A stretch of DNA of 24,270 bases from an uncultured Flavobacterium sp. (GTDB lineage: Bacteria; Bacteroidota; Bacteroidia; Flavobacteriales; Flavobacteriaceae), in the NCBI GenBank assembly GCA_946479395.1, contig CAMLFV010000008.1:1-24270 (forward strand). Reading direction: 5' to 3'. How positions within the stretch are numbered: the stretch's first letter is position 1; every line of letters begins with the position of its first letter. The notes under the pieces were generated by a model that worked only from the letters and a program-made list of their open reading frames with translations, made no database searches and was not told the origin of the DNA. The position numbers and the translations under genes are program-made. This document shows, in pieces, positions 1 through 8,586 of the stretch.

Positions 1-1
1 T

Positions 2-205
2 TTAGAGAAACTAAAAGTATTTACTCTTGCTGAATCTTTAGGTGGAGTAGAATCGTTGGCGAATCACCCGGCGTTAATGACACATGCATCGATCCCAGCA
101 GAAAAACGTGCAGAAATAGGCGTTACCGACGATATGGTGCGTTTAAGCGTTGGCGTTGAAGATATTGAAGATTTAATTGCCGATATTGAACAGGCGTTGA
201 AGTAA
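2..205 (+). CDS. C-terminal end of a trans-sulfuration PLP enzyme (cystathionine gamma-synthase/lyase family), partial
   Basis: Open from the window edge in frame 2 and ending at TAA 203-205; 67 residues are visible. The segment carries the end typical of Cys/Met-metabolism PLP-dependent enzymes: a SLGGVESL block, then HPA-MTHAS-P, then GVTDDMVRLSVGVED and a final DLI-DIEQAL helix. In this family the MTHAS and RLSVG segments lie in the C-terminal domain that closes over the substrate carboxylate, and the R of RLSVG is the usual carboxylate-binding arginine. Family members are cytosolic and act in methionine/cysteine interconversion. The PLP lysine lies upstream, outside the window, so gamma-synthase, gamma-lyase and beta-lyase cannot be told apart. 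The gene ends at a strong hairpin terminator. Confidence 0.88.
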   Translation, partial: LEKLKVFTLAESLGGVESLANHPALMTHASIPAEKRAEIGVTDDMVRLSVGVEDIEDLIADIEQALK

Positions 206-217
206 ATTAAACTGAAT

Positions 218-248
218 AAAAAGTCATTTCAAAAGAAATGACTTTTTT
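218..248 (+). terminator. Rho-independent terminator after the PLP enzyme
   Basis: Perfect stem AAGTCATTTC / GAAATGACTT (221-230 with 235-244), AAAA loop, extended by an A-tract on the left and a T-tract on the right (243-248). It lies 13 bases after the stop and separates this gene from porZ. Confidence 0.85.
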
Positions 249-324
249 AATTTCATTGCGTTACATATCCCAATTTATACTATTTTTATAAAAAAAACGT
301 TTCAATCTTTGAAATCAAGTCCGT

Positions 325-2604
325 ATGAAATTCTATTATCAATTATTTTTCTTTTTAGTGTCGTTTGTTTCGGTAGCACAAACAAGCCAGTTGTGGAAAG
401 GTTACTATTCGTATCAGGAAACTAAAGCTGTAGAAAAAGACGATCAAAACATATACGTTGCAACAGATAACAGTGTTTTTGCATATAACGAATACAGTAA
501 AGAAACCGAGATTTTTAATACCGTAAGCGGATTAAAGATCAATGGAATTAATGCTCTTGGTTATGCCAAAGATTATAAAAAATTAGTAGTTGGAAGCAAC
601 AATGGTAAAGTAGCGATTATTGACTTGGCTGCCGATAAAATTTATCATTTAAACGATATTTTTTCTAAAACCAACATTCCAGACAATCAAAAGAAAATTA
701 ATAAAATCGTTATTCATGCTGGCTTTGCATACTTGGCTACAGGTTACGGTATTACAGCGGTTCGTTTAAACGACAATCATTTTGGAGATACCTTTTATAT
801 AGCAGTGGGTGGCGAAATGGCGAACGTAAAAACAATGGCTGTTTTTAACAATCAGGTTTATGCTGCGGTTGAAAACGAAGGAATTAAAAAAGCATTAATC
901 AACAGTAATTTGATCGATTATAACAATTGGCAGGTTATTGATTTTGGTAATTGGATTGAGTTAGTAACATTTTCAAACAAATTAATTGGTGTTAAGGACG
1001 ATTTATCTTTAAATACCATCTCTGCAACAAACCAAATTGATAATGTAGGAGATGTTTGGGGCGGTTTTCTAAAATTTAATATTTCGGGCGATGTTTTAAT
1101 TGAAATTACAAGAGAAGCAGTTCGTTTACGCGCTACAGATTTATCGGTTTACAACGATTTTATCTATTCATTTGATGAAAAGGGAGGGATAAGCGATGCA
1201 ACTTTTTCTAACGGAAATTATTTTGTGGCGACTAATAAAAATGGCGGTTTAAAAGTTCCTTTGGAAAATAAAGAAAATATAGAAGTGATATCACCAGATG
1301 GTCCATCAAGCAACAATATTTCATCGGCAGTTATAAATAAAAAAGATCTGTGGTTAACTTTTGGTGGTTACGGTATTGACATGAATCCCTACGAACCAAA
1401 CGGATTAACAAAATACGGCATCAGCACCTATAAAAATATGCAGTCGTGGCAACATATTTCAAATCAAGAATTAAACGGATTACAGTCAACCGTAAATATC
1501 AGTTTTAACCCACAAAAACCTAACTTAGCGTATTTGAGTACTTTTAATGACGGTTTGGGTATTTTCGATTTAAACAATAAGCAATTAACTGTTTATGACA
1601 ATACTAATACTGATGTTTTTACACCGATTATACCGACCGATTTACGTATTTACGGAGTAGCTTTTGACAGAAACGGAACAGGTTGGATTACAAATACTGC
1701 CGGAACGCATCCGTCTTTGATTTCTATAAATGCGAACAATCAGTTTAATAAATATACATCAAATATTTTGGAAAGCAATAATCCCGGAAGTGATGCGTAT
1801 TTACTGCCAGTGATCGATAAAAACAATACCAAATGGTTCGCCAGCCGTTTAAGTGGTGTGTTTGCTTTTAACGAAACACGCAATAACAAGGCTATGAAAA
1901 TTGGAACCAATAATGGTTTGCCTAGTGTGGGTGTACGTTCTATTGCATTAGATTATAAAAATGAGTTGTGGATTGGTACTACAAAAGGGTTACGAGTTAT
2001 TAGAAATGTTGATCAGTTTTTAACCAGTTCGCAGCTAACAGCAACTAACATTGTTATTGAAGATGAAGGTAAACCGCAAGAACTTTTCTATGAGCAGGAA
2101 ATTTTAAACATTACTGTTGATGGATCCAACAATAAATGGGTATCTATAGCAGAATCGGGAGTGTTTTTAATTTCAGACAGATACCAAACGCTTTATAATT
2201 TTACCACAGCAAATTCGCCATTACCAAGCAACGATGTTACTGCTGTAACTATCGATGGATCTACCGGCGAAGTGTATTTTGTTACGCGTGAAGGTATGGT
2301 GTCTTTTAAAAATTACGCTACAACACCAACAGTAGATTTAGACGACATTAAAGTATATCCAAACCCTGTAAAACCTGGCTTTTCTGGCGATGTAAAAATA
2401 AGCGGATTGGTTAGTGATGCTACGGTGAAAATTACCGATATTGCCGGAAATCTGGTTCATGAAACCAAATCGTTAGGCGGAACGGTTACTTGGAACACCC
2501 TGTCTTTTTCAGGATCGAAGGTACCTTCTGGCGTGTACATGATTTTTATTACTTCTGCAGACGGCGAATTAGATGCAGTTAAAAAAGTAATGATTATTCG
2601 TTAA
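325..2604 (+). CDS. porZ: PorZ-like T9SS beta-propeller protein with type A C-terminal sorting domain
   Basis: 759 residues. A signal peptide (about 1-18, cut after VAQ) is followed by two stretches of beta-propeller repeats. The N-terminal part (about 20-320) begins WKGYYSYQETKAV, the usual opening of the PorZ N-terminal propeller family. The second part (about 330-660) contains two-component-regulator-propeller blades such as LWIGTTKGLRVI. Residues about 671-759 form a T9SS type A sorting domain (VYPNPV near its start, then GVY-I, ending in KKVMIIR). In Porphyromonas gingivalis, PorZ is a surface part of the T9SS attachment complex, of similar length, and binds A-LPS to hand it to the sortase PorU. 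This role is carried over from the family. The last base of the stop is the first base of recO (TAATG), so the two are probably cotranslated. A generic secreted propeller protein is the alternative. Confidence 0.78.
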   Translation: MKFYYQLFFFLVSFVSVAQTSQLWKGYYSYQETKAVEKDDQNIYVATDNSVFAYNEYSKETEIFNTVSGLKINGINALGYAKDYKKLVVGSNNGKVAIIDLAADKIYHLNDIFSKTNIPDNQKKINKIVIHAGFAYLATGYGITAVRLNDNHFGDTFYIAVGGEMANVKTMAVFNNQVYAAVENEGIKKALINSNLIDYNNWQVIDFGNWIELVTFSNKLIGVKDDLSLNTISATNQIDNVGDVWGGFLKFNISGDVLIEITREAVRLRATDLSVYNDFIYSFDEKGGISDATFSNGNYFVATNKNGGLKVPLENKENIEVISPDGPSSNNISSAVINKKDLWLTFGGYGIDMNPYEPNGLTKYGISTYKNMQSWQHISNQELNGLQSTVNISFNPQKPNLAYLSTFNDGLGIFDLNNKQLTVYDNTNTDVFTPIIPTDLRIYGVAFDRNGTGWITNTAGTHPSLISINANNQFNKYTSNILESNNPGSDAYLLPVIDKNNTKWFASRLSGVFAFNETRNNKAMKIGTNNGLPSVGVRSIALDYKNELWIGTTKGLRVIRNVDQFLTSSQLTATNIVIEDEGKPQELFYEQEILNITVDGSNNKWVSIAESGVFLISDRYQTLYNFTTANSPLPSNDVTAVTIDGSTGEVYFVTREGMVSFKNYATTPTVDLDDIKVYPNPVKPGFSGDVKISGLVSDATVKITDIAGNLVHETKSLGGTVTWNTLSFSGSKVPSGVYMIFITSADGELDAVKKVMIIR

Positions 2605-3314
2605 TGCAGATTAAAACCGAAGCCATTGTTTTAAGTGCCTTGCGTTATCAGGAAAAAAGCCTGATTGTAAAGTGTTTTACACAACATTTTGGCTTAAAAA
2701 CTTATTTTGTTCGTAATGCTTTTTCGGCAAAAAACAAAGGGTTAAACAGTGCGTATTTTCAACCGTTAAATCAGTTGTATATTGATGCTACCCATAAAAA
2801 TAAAGGTTCGTTAGAGTATATTAATGAATTAAAGCTGGCGTATCCGTATCAGACTATTTCGTTGGAATTTTTCAAAAATAGTGTTAGCATTTTTATTGCC
2901 GAAGTTTTAAGTCACAGCATAAAAGAAGAGCAACCCAACAATGATTTGTTCATTTTTTTAAAAACGGCTTTGGTTTGGTTTGATGAGCATTCTTTTTCGA
3001 CCGATTTTCATTTGTGGATATTAATAAACCTTACTAAATATTTAGGTTTTTACCCAGACGATTCCGATAAAGATTCCATTTATTTCAATCCACACGAAGG
3101 CAGTTTTACCATGCATTATACACCAAATTGTTTTAATGAAGAGGAAACGCTTTTATTCCGAAAATTGTTCGATCTTTCTTTAATTGATAAAAAAGTGGTG
3201 CTGACAAACATGCAACGCAGATCACTTTTAAAGTTGTTGTTAGCTTATTACGAAACACATATTGTAGGTTTTAAACAGATCAAATCATTAGAAATTTTAT
3301 CGGAACTTTTTTAA
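2604..3314 (+). CDS. recO: DNA repair protein RecO
   Basis: 236 residues, the normal length for Bacteroidetes RecO. It opens with the conserved MQIKTEAIVLSALRYQEKSLIV strand of the N-terminal OB fold, with GLKTYFVRNAFS marking the middle of that fold, followed by the helical C-terminal domain (about 85-236). RecO binds single-stranded DNA and SSB and helps load RecA in recombinational repair; it is cytosolic. There is no paired CxxC, so the zinc site of some RecO proteins is absent. The ATG overlaps the porZ stop by one base, which fixes the start and points to translational coupling. It converges on the aldehyde dehydrogenase gene across an interspersed repeat. Confidence 0.93.
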   Translation: MQIKTEAIVLSALRYQEKSLIVKCFTQHFGLKTYFVRNAFSAKNKGLNSAYFQPLNQLYIDATHKNKGSLEYINELKLAYPYQTISLEFFKNSVSIFIAEVLSHSIKEEQPNNDLFIFLKTALVWFDEHSFSTDFHLWILINLTKYLGFYPDDSDKDSIYFNPHEGSFTMHYTPNCFNEEETLLFRKLFDLSLIDKKVVLTNMQRRSLLKLLLAYYETHIVGFKQIKSLEILSELF

Positions 3315-3344
3315 GAGTATTCGCTATTCTCCTTTATAGTTTTA

Positions 3345-3507
3345 TTTACCACAGATTACACAGATAAACACGGGTTTTTTAGAAATTAAATTTAACAACC
3401 TGTAAAACATTCTTTTACTATATACAAAATTGATTATGAACGATATATCTAAGTCAACTATTTAATTTTATCGCTTAATAGTTAAGATAATAAAGCTATG
3501 TGGTAAA
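3345..3507. repeat. Interspersed intergenic repeat with inverted ends, copy 1
   Basis: This 163-base piece between convergent recO and the aldehyde dehydrogenase gene starts TTTACCACAGATTACACAG and ends with the complement of its first nine bases (TGTGGTAAA, 3499-3507). Its CCACAGATTACACAGATA block resembles CCACATATACACAGATA at the start of a second element at 4902. CCACAGATTACACAG-type sequences are familiar as scattered intergenic repeats in Flavobacterium genomes. No coding potential is seen. It fills the space after recO, where no clear separate terminator is visible. Confidence 0.6.
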
Positions 3508-3520
3508 AAATTGTAGCAAC

Positions 3521-4819
3521 TTACTTAACAACAACCGTTTGAATATTCGCAAATTCGTACAAAGCAAAATGCGATAATTCACGTCCGTAGCCTGAATTTT
3601 TAATACCACCGAAAGGCAAATGCGGATCTGATACAATCATTTCGTTAATGAACAACGCGCCTTCATCAAATAAATGCAGGTAATTATCTAATTGTTGCGG
3701 ATTATCAGTAAAAATACTCGCACCCAATCCAAAGTTCGATTTATTGCTTAATTCAATCGCTTCGTCAATGGTTTTAAAAGGCATGATTGCTGCCAATGGA
3801 CCAAAAGTTTCTTCGGCAAAAACAGGCATATCAATCGTAACATTGGTAACCAAAGTAGGTTCAAAAAAGGCTCCGTTACGTTTACCACCGGCAATTATTG
3901 TTGCTCCTTTTGCTACACTTTTTTCCAATTGATTTTCTAATTCAACAGCTAAATCTTCTCGAGCCATTGCTCCGAAAGTAACCGTTTCATCATATTTATC
4001 GCCCAAAATCAACGTGCTTAATTTCTGTTTGAACAAATCAACAAACTCACTGTAAACCGCTTCGTGAATCAAAAACCGTTTAGAAGCAATACAGCTTTGT
4101 CCGGCATTTTGCATGCGTGCGTTAACAGCTTTTTCGGCAGCATAGTTTAAATCGGCATCGTTCAACACAATAAAAGCATTGCTTCCGCCTAATTCCAATA
4201 CGCATTTTTTAAGATGCTTTCCTGCTGTTTCTGCAACCGATCTACCTGCATGTTCGCTTCCTGTTAACGAAACCGCTTTAATGATTGGATTAGCAATTAC
4301 ATCGGCAACTTCGTTGCTTTTTATCGAAAGATCTTTATAAATTGGAAAATCAATGGTATCAACATTAAAAACATCTTCTAATGCTTTAGCGCTTAACGGC
4401 ACATTGCTAGCGTGCTTCACCACAAATACGTTTCCGGTAAGTAAACTCGGTATCACAAAGCGAAACACCTGCCAAAAAGGGAAATTCCAAGGCATAACAC
4501 CTAATAGCAAACCCAACGGACGAAACGTGATGTAACTTTTACTCCAACCGGTTTTTACTTGTTGATCTTCCAGAAACTTTGCTGCATTTTCTATGTAATA
4601 ATCGCACAAGTAAGCACACTTTTCAACCTCAGCAATTGCCAGTTTTATTGGCTTGTTCATATCGGTTGTAATCGCGTGTGCGTAATGGCGTTTATTTTGT
4701 AGCAACTTTACTTTGATTTTTTTTAAAACCGAAATGCGATCATTCAAAGAAAAATCGCGCCATTTTAAAAAACTCGATTGCATGGTTTCAATAATTACGG
4801 AGGTGCTGTCTTGTGCCAT
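3521..4819 (-). CDS. NAD(P)-dependent aldehyde dehydrogenase, probably succinate-semialdehyde dehydrogenase type
   Basis: 432 residues, a soluble cytosolic aldehyde dehydrogenase oxidising an aldehyde to the acid with NAD(P)+. Visible parts are the MPWNFPFWQ strand of the Rossmann fold (near 110), K-A-SNVP (cofactor-binding lysine), SLTGS, the general base E209 in LELGGS, the catalytic nucleophile C243 in NAGQSCIAS (34 residues later, the normal spacing), EETFGP near 339 (cofactor-binding region) and PFGG-K-SGYGREL near the end. Overall the sequence resembles the short GabD/Sad group, but the usual NPATGE-like start is missing, so it is about 20 residues shorter than common members. An in-frame TAA lies a few codons upstream of ATG 4819, so no longer start exists. 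It sits alone between two repeats. The true substrate is not determined by the sequence. Confidence 0.85.
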   Translation of the reverse strand: MAQDSTSVIIETMQSSFLKWRDFSLNDRISVLKKIKVKLLQNKRHYAHAITTDMNKPIKLAIAEVEKCAYLCDYYIENAAKFLEDQQVKTGWSKSYITFRPLGLLLGVMPWNFPFWQVFRFVIPSLLTGNVFVVKHASNVPLSAKALEDVFNVDTIDFPIYKDLSIKSNEVADVIANPIIKAVSLTGSEHAGRSVAETAGKHLKKCVLELGGSNAFIVLNDADLNYAAEKAVNARMQNAGQSCIASKRFLIHEAVYSEFVDLFKQKLSTLILGDKYDETVTFGAMAREDLAVELENQLEKSVAKGATIIAGGKRNGAFFEPTLVTNVTIDMPVFAEETFGPLAAIMPFKTIDEAIELSNKSNFGLGASIFTDNPQQLDNYLHLFDEGALFINEMIVSDPHLPFGGIKNSGYGRELSHFALYEFANIQTVVVK

Positions 4820-4844
4820 AGAAATTTGTTTTTATAAAGTTATT

Positions 4845-4873
4845 AAATAAAAATGGTAAGCCGAAACTTACCA
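4845..4873 (-). terminator. Candidate terminator at the 3' side of the Bat operon
   Basis: On the minus strand, TGGTAAG and CTTACCA (4873-4867 with 4860-4854) form a 7-bp stem around a TTTCGG loop, followed by ATTTTTATTT. It is the first hairpin with a T-tract downstream of batE and lies about 30 bases before the aldehyde dehydrogenase start. It could instead be part of that gene's leader. Confidence 0.45.
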
Positions 4874-4901
4874 CATTTGAATATTCAAGGACTTGTTTTT
4901 T

Positions 4902-5046
4902 TGCCACATATACACAGATATAATTTTACAGATTAGAGTTACTAATAATCAAATTTTTAAGGGTTATAAATGCGTTGCATACAATAACTCACATAGTTCT
5001 ATGATTTGTATGTAAACAATAGATTAAAATCTGTGCATCTGTGGGA
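4902..5046. repeat. Interspersed intergenic repeat with inverted ends, copy 2
   Basis: Between batE and the aldehyde dehydrogenase gene. The left end TGCCACATATACACAGAT faces a right end that, read on the minus strand, is TCCCACAGATGCACAGATTT, so the ends form an imperfect long-range inverted repeat. The centre holds a further dyad, CATACAA (4979-4985) with TTGTATG (5006-5012), around CATAG-TT-CTATG. It shares the CCACA-N-ACACAGATA block with the element at 3345. No open reading frame is seen. Confidence 0.6.
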
Positions 5047-5066
5047 ATTCTATAATGCAGTGCGGG

Positions 5067-5825
5067 TTAATACTGTAACACATTATTTTTATCAACCCAT
5101 CCAATAGTATCATTTTGGAGCTGAATTTTTATCCATTGATTGGTTTCTTCCTGTATAAATCCTTTTTCGCCTTCGTTCAAAGTCGCAGTTATTTTGGCAA
5201 CAGATCTTGGCTCGTTCATCAACAACACATCTTTATCTTTTACAATAACATAATTGTTCATCAACAAATAATCAGACTGATTTTTCGATATAAAATAACT
5301 ACCGATACTAATTGCCAACGTAAAAGTACTCAAGGTAAAAAGCACTTTCTTAGCAGTTGCATTACTGTTTAAACGGTAAACAATCAACACAACAACCGTT
5401 AAAAACATACTTGCAATTGCCAGATAAGCCCACGCATTTGGTTTTAAAAAATTAAAAACGCTGTACAACATCTGTTGCTGAGGTATTGGTAAATTGCCTT
5501 TGGTAACTTTGGTTTTTAGCTTTTCGGCAAAATTTAGGTTGATGCGTGCCGGTTCGTAATCGGGTTGCAGTTTCAACGATTTTTCCAAATGATAAATACT
5601 CAACGCCGTATTCTGCAAACGTAAGTAAGCGGTTCCTAAATTGTAATGCAGCGTAGCGTTTAAAGAATCTACTTTTACCAGTTTTTCAAAAACTTGTGCC
5701 GATGCCGCGTAATCTTTTTGGTTAAAAGCGTTTATTCCTTTAGTAAAAAGCGCATCGTTATTTTCTTGAGCTTGTAAACCCAAAGAAAAGAAAAAACTTA
5801 AAAAAAGTATCAATAATTGTTTCAT
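5067..5825 (-). CDS. batE: BatE: TPR protein with two membrane segments and an SH3-like C-terminal domain
   Basis: 252 residues. Signal peptide about 1-19 (LGLQAQ), TPR repeats about 24-100 (DALFTKGINAFNQKDYAASAQVFEKL, then LHYNLGTAYLRLQNTALSIYHL), two membrane segments about 131-150 and 160-179, then an SH3-like domain from about 190 to the end (MNEPRSVAKITATLNEGEKG, QWIKIQLQNDTIGWV). This order is typical of BatE. The TPR part and SH3-like part should both face the periplasm. The protein is taken to help assemble the Bat complex with the VWA proteins BatA/BatB; its exact role is unknown. It is the last gene of the operon and is separated from batD by 112 bases containing a hairpin repeat, unlike the tight junctions elsewhere. 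Confidence 0.85.
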   Translation of the reverse strand: MKQLLILFLSFFFSLGLQAQENNDALFTKGINAFNQKDYAASAQVFEKLVKVDSLNATLHYNLGTAYLRLQNTALSIYHLEKSLKLQPDYEPARINLNFAEKLKTKVTKGNLPIPQQQMLYSVFNFLKPNAWAYLAIASMFLTVVVLIVYRLNSNATAKKVLFTLSTFTLAISIGSYFISKNQSDYLLMNNYVIVKDKDVLLMNEPRSVAKITATLNEGEKGFIQEETNQWIKIQLQNDTIGWVDKNNVLQY

Positions 5826-5849
5826 ATTACTTTTTAATATCAGTTGTTT

Positions 5850-5931
5850 TGACCTATTGAGCGAAACGAAGTGGAGTCGAAATATCTTTTAAAGATTCCT
5901 CGTCGTTCGTTCCTCACTCTGTCGGAATGAC
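5850..5931. repeat. REP-like hairpin repeat between batD and batE
   Basis: The batD-batE gap holds a dyad centred on ATCTTTTAAAGAT (5883-5895). Its left arm contains GAGCGAAACGAAGTGGAGTC and its right arm is related in inverted form (GACTCCTCG-type sequence ending GTCGGAATGAC). The GTCATTCCGAC and GAGTCGAAAT blocks recall common intergenic repeats in Flavobacteriaceae. Transcription from batD to batE must cross it. Confidence 0.6.
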
Positions 5932-5937
5932 AAAATA

Positions 5938-7773
5938 TTACTTTTTTATTTGTTTATCGATTGAATTAATCAACTGCACCGCCAAATCGTAATCGTTCTG
6001 CATGGTTTGAATATCCATTTGAGCGTATCGAGTCATTTCACACGTGGTTTTTATCGATATAAAGGTAGAAATATCCTCACTGTTAATCTGGTTGTTCTGT
6101 AACAGTTCGGTAATGGTATCGTTACTCATTTCGGTAGTTTCAATTTTTAACTTCGCCTTTAAATAATTGTGCAGGCATCGTTCTAATGCTTCATAAAAAG
6201 CTTCTTTATTTCCGATTTGCGTTTTAGCTGCCGACAAATATTTTTTAGCCAGTTTATTGCTTGCTTTTAGTTTGTTTCCGCTAACATCGCCCGCTTTTTT
6301 GTCGGATACATTTTTAGCGAAGAATACAATTGGCAACAGCAATAACGGAGCTAACCACCACGCATAAAACGATTTGTTTTGCGTAATGAAATTTCCGTTG
6401 AACCACTCGATATTCTTATTAAGGGGTTGCATTTCCATTTTGTTGCTTACCACTTCGGCTTTATTGTTCATAGAAGCGTTGGTAGGCAATTCCGGTCCAT
6501 CGGTTACTTCAATGGTAATAGGTTGCGATGTAATGGTTTTATAGGTTTTTGAGGCGGTATCGAAATACGAAAAAGTAATCGGTTCAATAGTGTAAGTGCC
6601 TTTGTATTGTGGTACAATTACATATTTTTCGGCTTTTGAACCTTCCATTCCTGCCGATATACTTTTATTTACGCGGTTTATTTTTTCAGGATCGTACAAT
6701 TCTAATGCCGTTGGTGCAACAGGTTTTGGTAACGTCAATAAATCTAAATTTCCTTTTCCCTGAACGGTTAAAATCAACTCTAAAGGTTCGTTTGCCTTTA
6801 CCGATGTTTTGTTTGCCTGAACATTAAATTGATACGTTCCAACAGCACCGGTATAACCTGCCGGCTGACTATCAAGAGGAAGCGGTTTAACCTGAATGGT
6901 TTTTGTTCCTGATGAATAAACTTTTTTGCGGATTCCTATTTCGGGCATTCCAAAAACATCAGCACGACCTGTATAATATTGTTCCTCTAATTCAAGCTCT
7001 AAAGGATCAATTTTCAGAGTTCCGTCTTTTTGTGGTAATAAAACAGCTTTTTGCAGTGCAAGGTAGCGGTAACTTTTTCCGTTTAATGTTGCACGCGTTA
7101 CCGTTTGTTGTTTTTGTTCGATCATGTGATTCCAGAAGTTTTCATACTTCGGCATGTTTTTCACTGCCATGGTATTAAATCCTGCCTGATCGCTTACATA
7201 CAAACCGTATTCAATGGTAACAGGTTCGTTAACATACGCGCTGGTTTTTGAAACTTTTGCAACCAAATGAATTCCTTGCCCCATGTTTTTAGGAAGTTGT
7301 TGTTGCTGTTGGCGTTGTCTTCGTAACAATTCCTCTTCCATTTCGTCGAAAATAGCAAACGGATCACGGCGTCGTTGTTGTGGTCGCGGTTGTTCTTGTA
7401 CGGCATCGCCTACATGAATGGTAACTTGTTGCGATTTATAAAGTTTCCCTTCAAACGTTGCTGAAGCCGATCCAATGACTAAATTTCCTTTCTTTTTAGG
7501 TTGAACAAAGAACGAAAAACTTTTCTCCATACTGGTTCTCCCATTAACCCAGCTGTGGCTAACAGACTGCATAGGACCACCAACAACTTCAAATCCATCG
7601 AACGAAGGTCGTTTAAAATCATCGCCGTCATCGGTCATTGTGAAGCGAACTTCCAACACCTGATTAATTCCAATAGACTGACTGCTAACTTGGGTTTTCA
7701 ACTGAAACTGTGCCCAAGTAGCTATGCTTGTAAATAAAGCTAAAAACGTATATATGAAATGTTTTGCGGACAT
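5938..7773 (-). CDS. batD: BatD family protein
   Basis: 611 residues from ATG 7773. A TTG four codons further up, overlapping the stop of batC, is a less likely start because ATG 7773 directly begins a signal peptide (MSAKHFIYTFLALFTS, cut after TWAQ). A long periplasmic part with Ig-like beta domains (about 25-465) carries the family features VSSQSIGINQVLEVRFTM and, later, VKANEPLELILTVQGKGNLDLL. One membrane segment (about 473-486, WWLAPLLLLPIVFF) precedes a cytosolic helical tail of about 120 residues. An R/Q-rich spacer (about 126-159, with RRQRQQQQQ) interrupts the first two domains. BatD is part of the Bat membrane assembly linked in Bacteroides to growth under aerobic stress; the mechanism is unknown. 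The start lies five bases after the batC stop. Confidence 0.9.
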   Translation of the reverse strand: MSAKHFIYTFLALFTSIATWAQFQLKTQVSSQSIGINQVLEVRFTMTDDGDDFKRPSFDGFEVVGGPMQSVSHSWVNGRTSMEKSFSFFVQPKKKGNLVIGSASATFEGKLYKSQQVTIHVGDAVQEQPRPQQRRRDPFAIFDEMEEELLRRQRQQQQQLPKNMGQGIHLVAKVSKTSAYVNEPVTIEYGLYVSDQAGFNTMAVKNMPKYENFWNHMIEQKQQTVTRATLNGKSYRYLALQKAVLLPQKDGTLKIDPLELELEEQYYTGRADVFGMPEIGIRKKVYSSGTKTIQVKPLPLDSQPAGYTGAVGTYQFNVQANKTSVKANEPLELILTVQGKGNLDLLTLPKPVAPTALELYDPEKINRVNKSISAGMEGSKAEKYVIVPQYKGTYTIEPITFSYFDTASKTYKTITSQPITIEVTDGPELPTNASMNNKAEVVSNKMEMQPLNKNIEWFNGNFITQNKSFYAWWLAPLLLLPIVFFAKNVSDKKAGDVSGNKLKASNKLAKKYLSAAKTQIGNKEAFYEALERCLHNYLKAKLKIETTEMSNDTITELLQNNQINSEDISTFISIKTTCEMTRYAQMDIQTMQNDYDLAVQLINSIDKQIKK

Positions 7774-7778
7774 AGTTT

Positions 7779-8585
7779 TTACCAATCTTTTTGTGTTGGT
7801 GAAGATACCGGTTTGCCTTTTTGCTCACGACCCTGAATACGTTCGCGAACGCCTTGTTCATGATTGTCTAACGCTTTTAACATGTTTTCCATTTGCTGTT
7901 TAGACTGGTTTTGCTTTTGTTGTTGCGGATTTGGTTTAGGCTGTTCTTTGTCTTTATCGCCTTTGTTATCTTTTCCGTCTTTATCTTGTTGATCTTTTTT
8001 ATCCTGATCGCCTTTATCGTCTTTTTTATCTTTATTTTGATCGTTTTGGTCTTTCTGATCCTTGTTTTGATCGTCTTTCTTGTCCTGATCTTTCTTGTCT
8101 TTGTTTTGATCCTGATTTTGCTTGTTGTCTTTATTATCTTTATTTTGATCAGGATTTTCTTTCTGCATTTTCTTTGCTAATGCGTAATTGTAGCGTGTTT
8201 TTTCATCGTTAGGATTGTTTCGCAACGCATTTTTATAGGCTTCAACGGCACTTCCGTAATCTTTCAATTTCATAAAAGCATTGCCCATGTTATGAAAAAT
8301 CTGATGTTTTTCTTCTTTGGTTTTAGCCGATTTTAATGCAGTTTGATAAGCCGAAACCGCTTCGTTCATTGACTGCATTTTGTAAATACTGTTTGCCTTG
8401 TTGTATTGTGCAGCAGTATTTTGTTTTTCTTTAGCCGATGCTTTACGGTAGGTTTGCTCTGCTTTGGTGTAATTTTTCACACTAAAACTCTGGTTACCGC
8501 TTGCTAATTCCGATTTATATGATTGTGCCCCAACAGCATTCAGCATAACTAGTTGTACTAATATGATATACCAAAAGTGTTTCAT
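7779..8585 (-). CDS. batC: BatC: exported TPR protein with a long K/D/N/Q-rich linker
   Basis: 268 residues. Signal peptide about 1-20 (MLNAVGAQ), TPR repeats about 24-140 (for example YNKANSIYKMQSMNEAVSAY and FHNMGNAFMKLKDYGSAVEAY), then a strongly biased segment (about 142-228) made almost only of K, D, N and Q, and a final helix QQMENMLKALDNHEQ with the tail QKDW. BatC proteins of Bacteroidetes share TPRs, a variable charged linker and a conserved end. It probably acts as a periplasmic scaffold in the Bat complex; this is inferred from TPR content and operon position. Its start lies one base after the batB stop, and its stop is five bases before the batD ATG. Confidence 0.87.
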   Translation of the reverse strand: MKHFWYIILVQLVMLNAVGAQSYKSELASGNQSFSVKNYTKAEQTYRKASAKEKQNTAAQYNKANSIYKMQSMNEAVSAYQTALKSAKTKEEKHQIFHNMGNAFMKLKDYGSAVEAYKNALRNNPNDEKTRYNYALAKKMQKENPDQNKDNKDNKQNQDQNKDKKDQDKKDDQNKDQKDQNDQNKDKKDDKGDQDKKDQQDKDGKDNKGDKDKEQPKPNPQQQKQNQSKQQMENMLKALDNHEQGVRERIQGREQKGKPVSSPTQKDW

Positions 8586-8586
8586 G

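Noticed and set aside
3345..5046. CRISPR-like array
   Set aside because: Only two diverged elements 1.4 kb apart with a gene between them; no regular short repeats and spacers.
7774..7785. Upstream TTG start for batD
   Set aside because: ATG at 7773 begins the signal peptide directly; the TTG adds four residues and overlaps the batC stop.
7893..8180. Very hydrophobic plus-strand open frame of 95 codons
   Set aside because: It is the reverse reading of the batC K/D/N/Q-rich region; biased lysine and aspartate codons give Leu/Phe/Ile/Val on the other strand.
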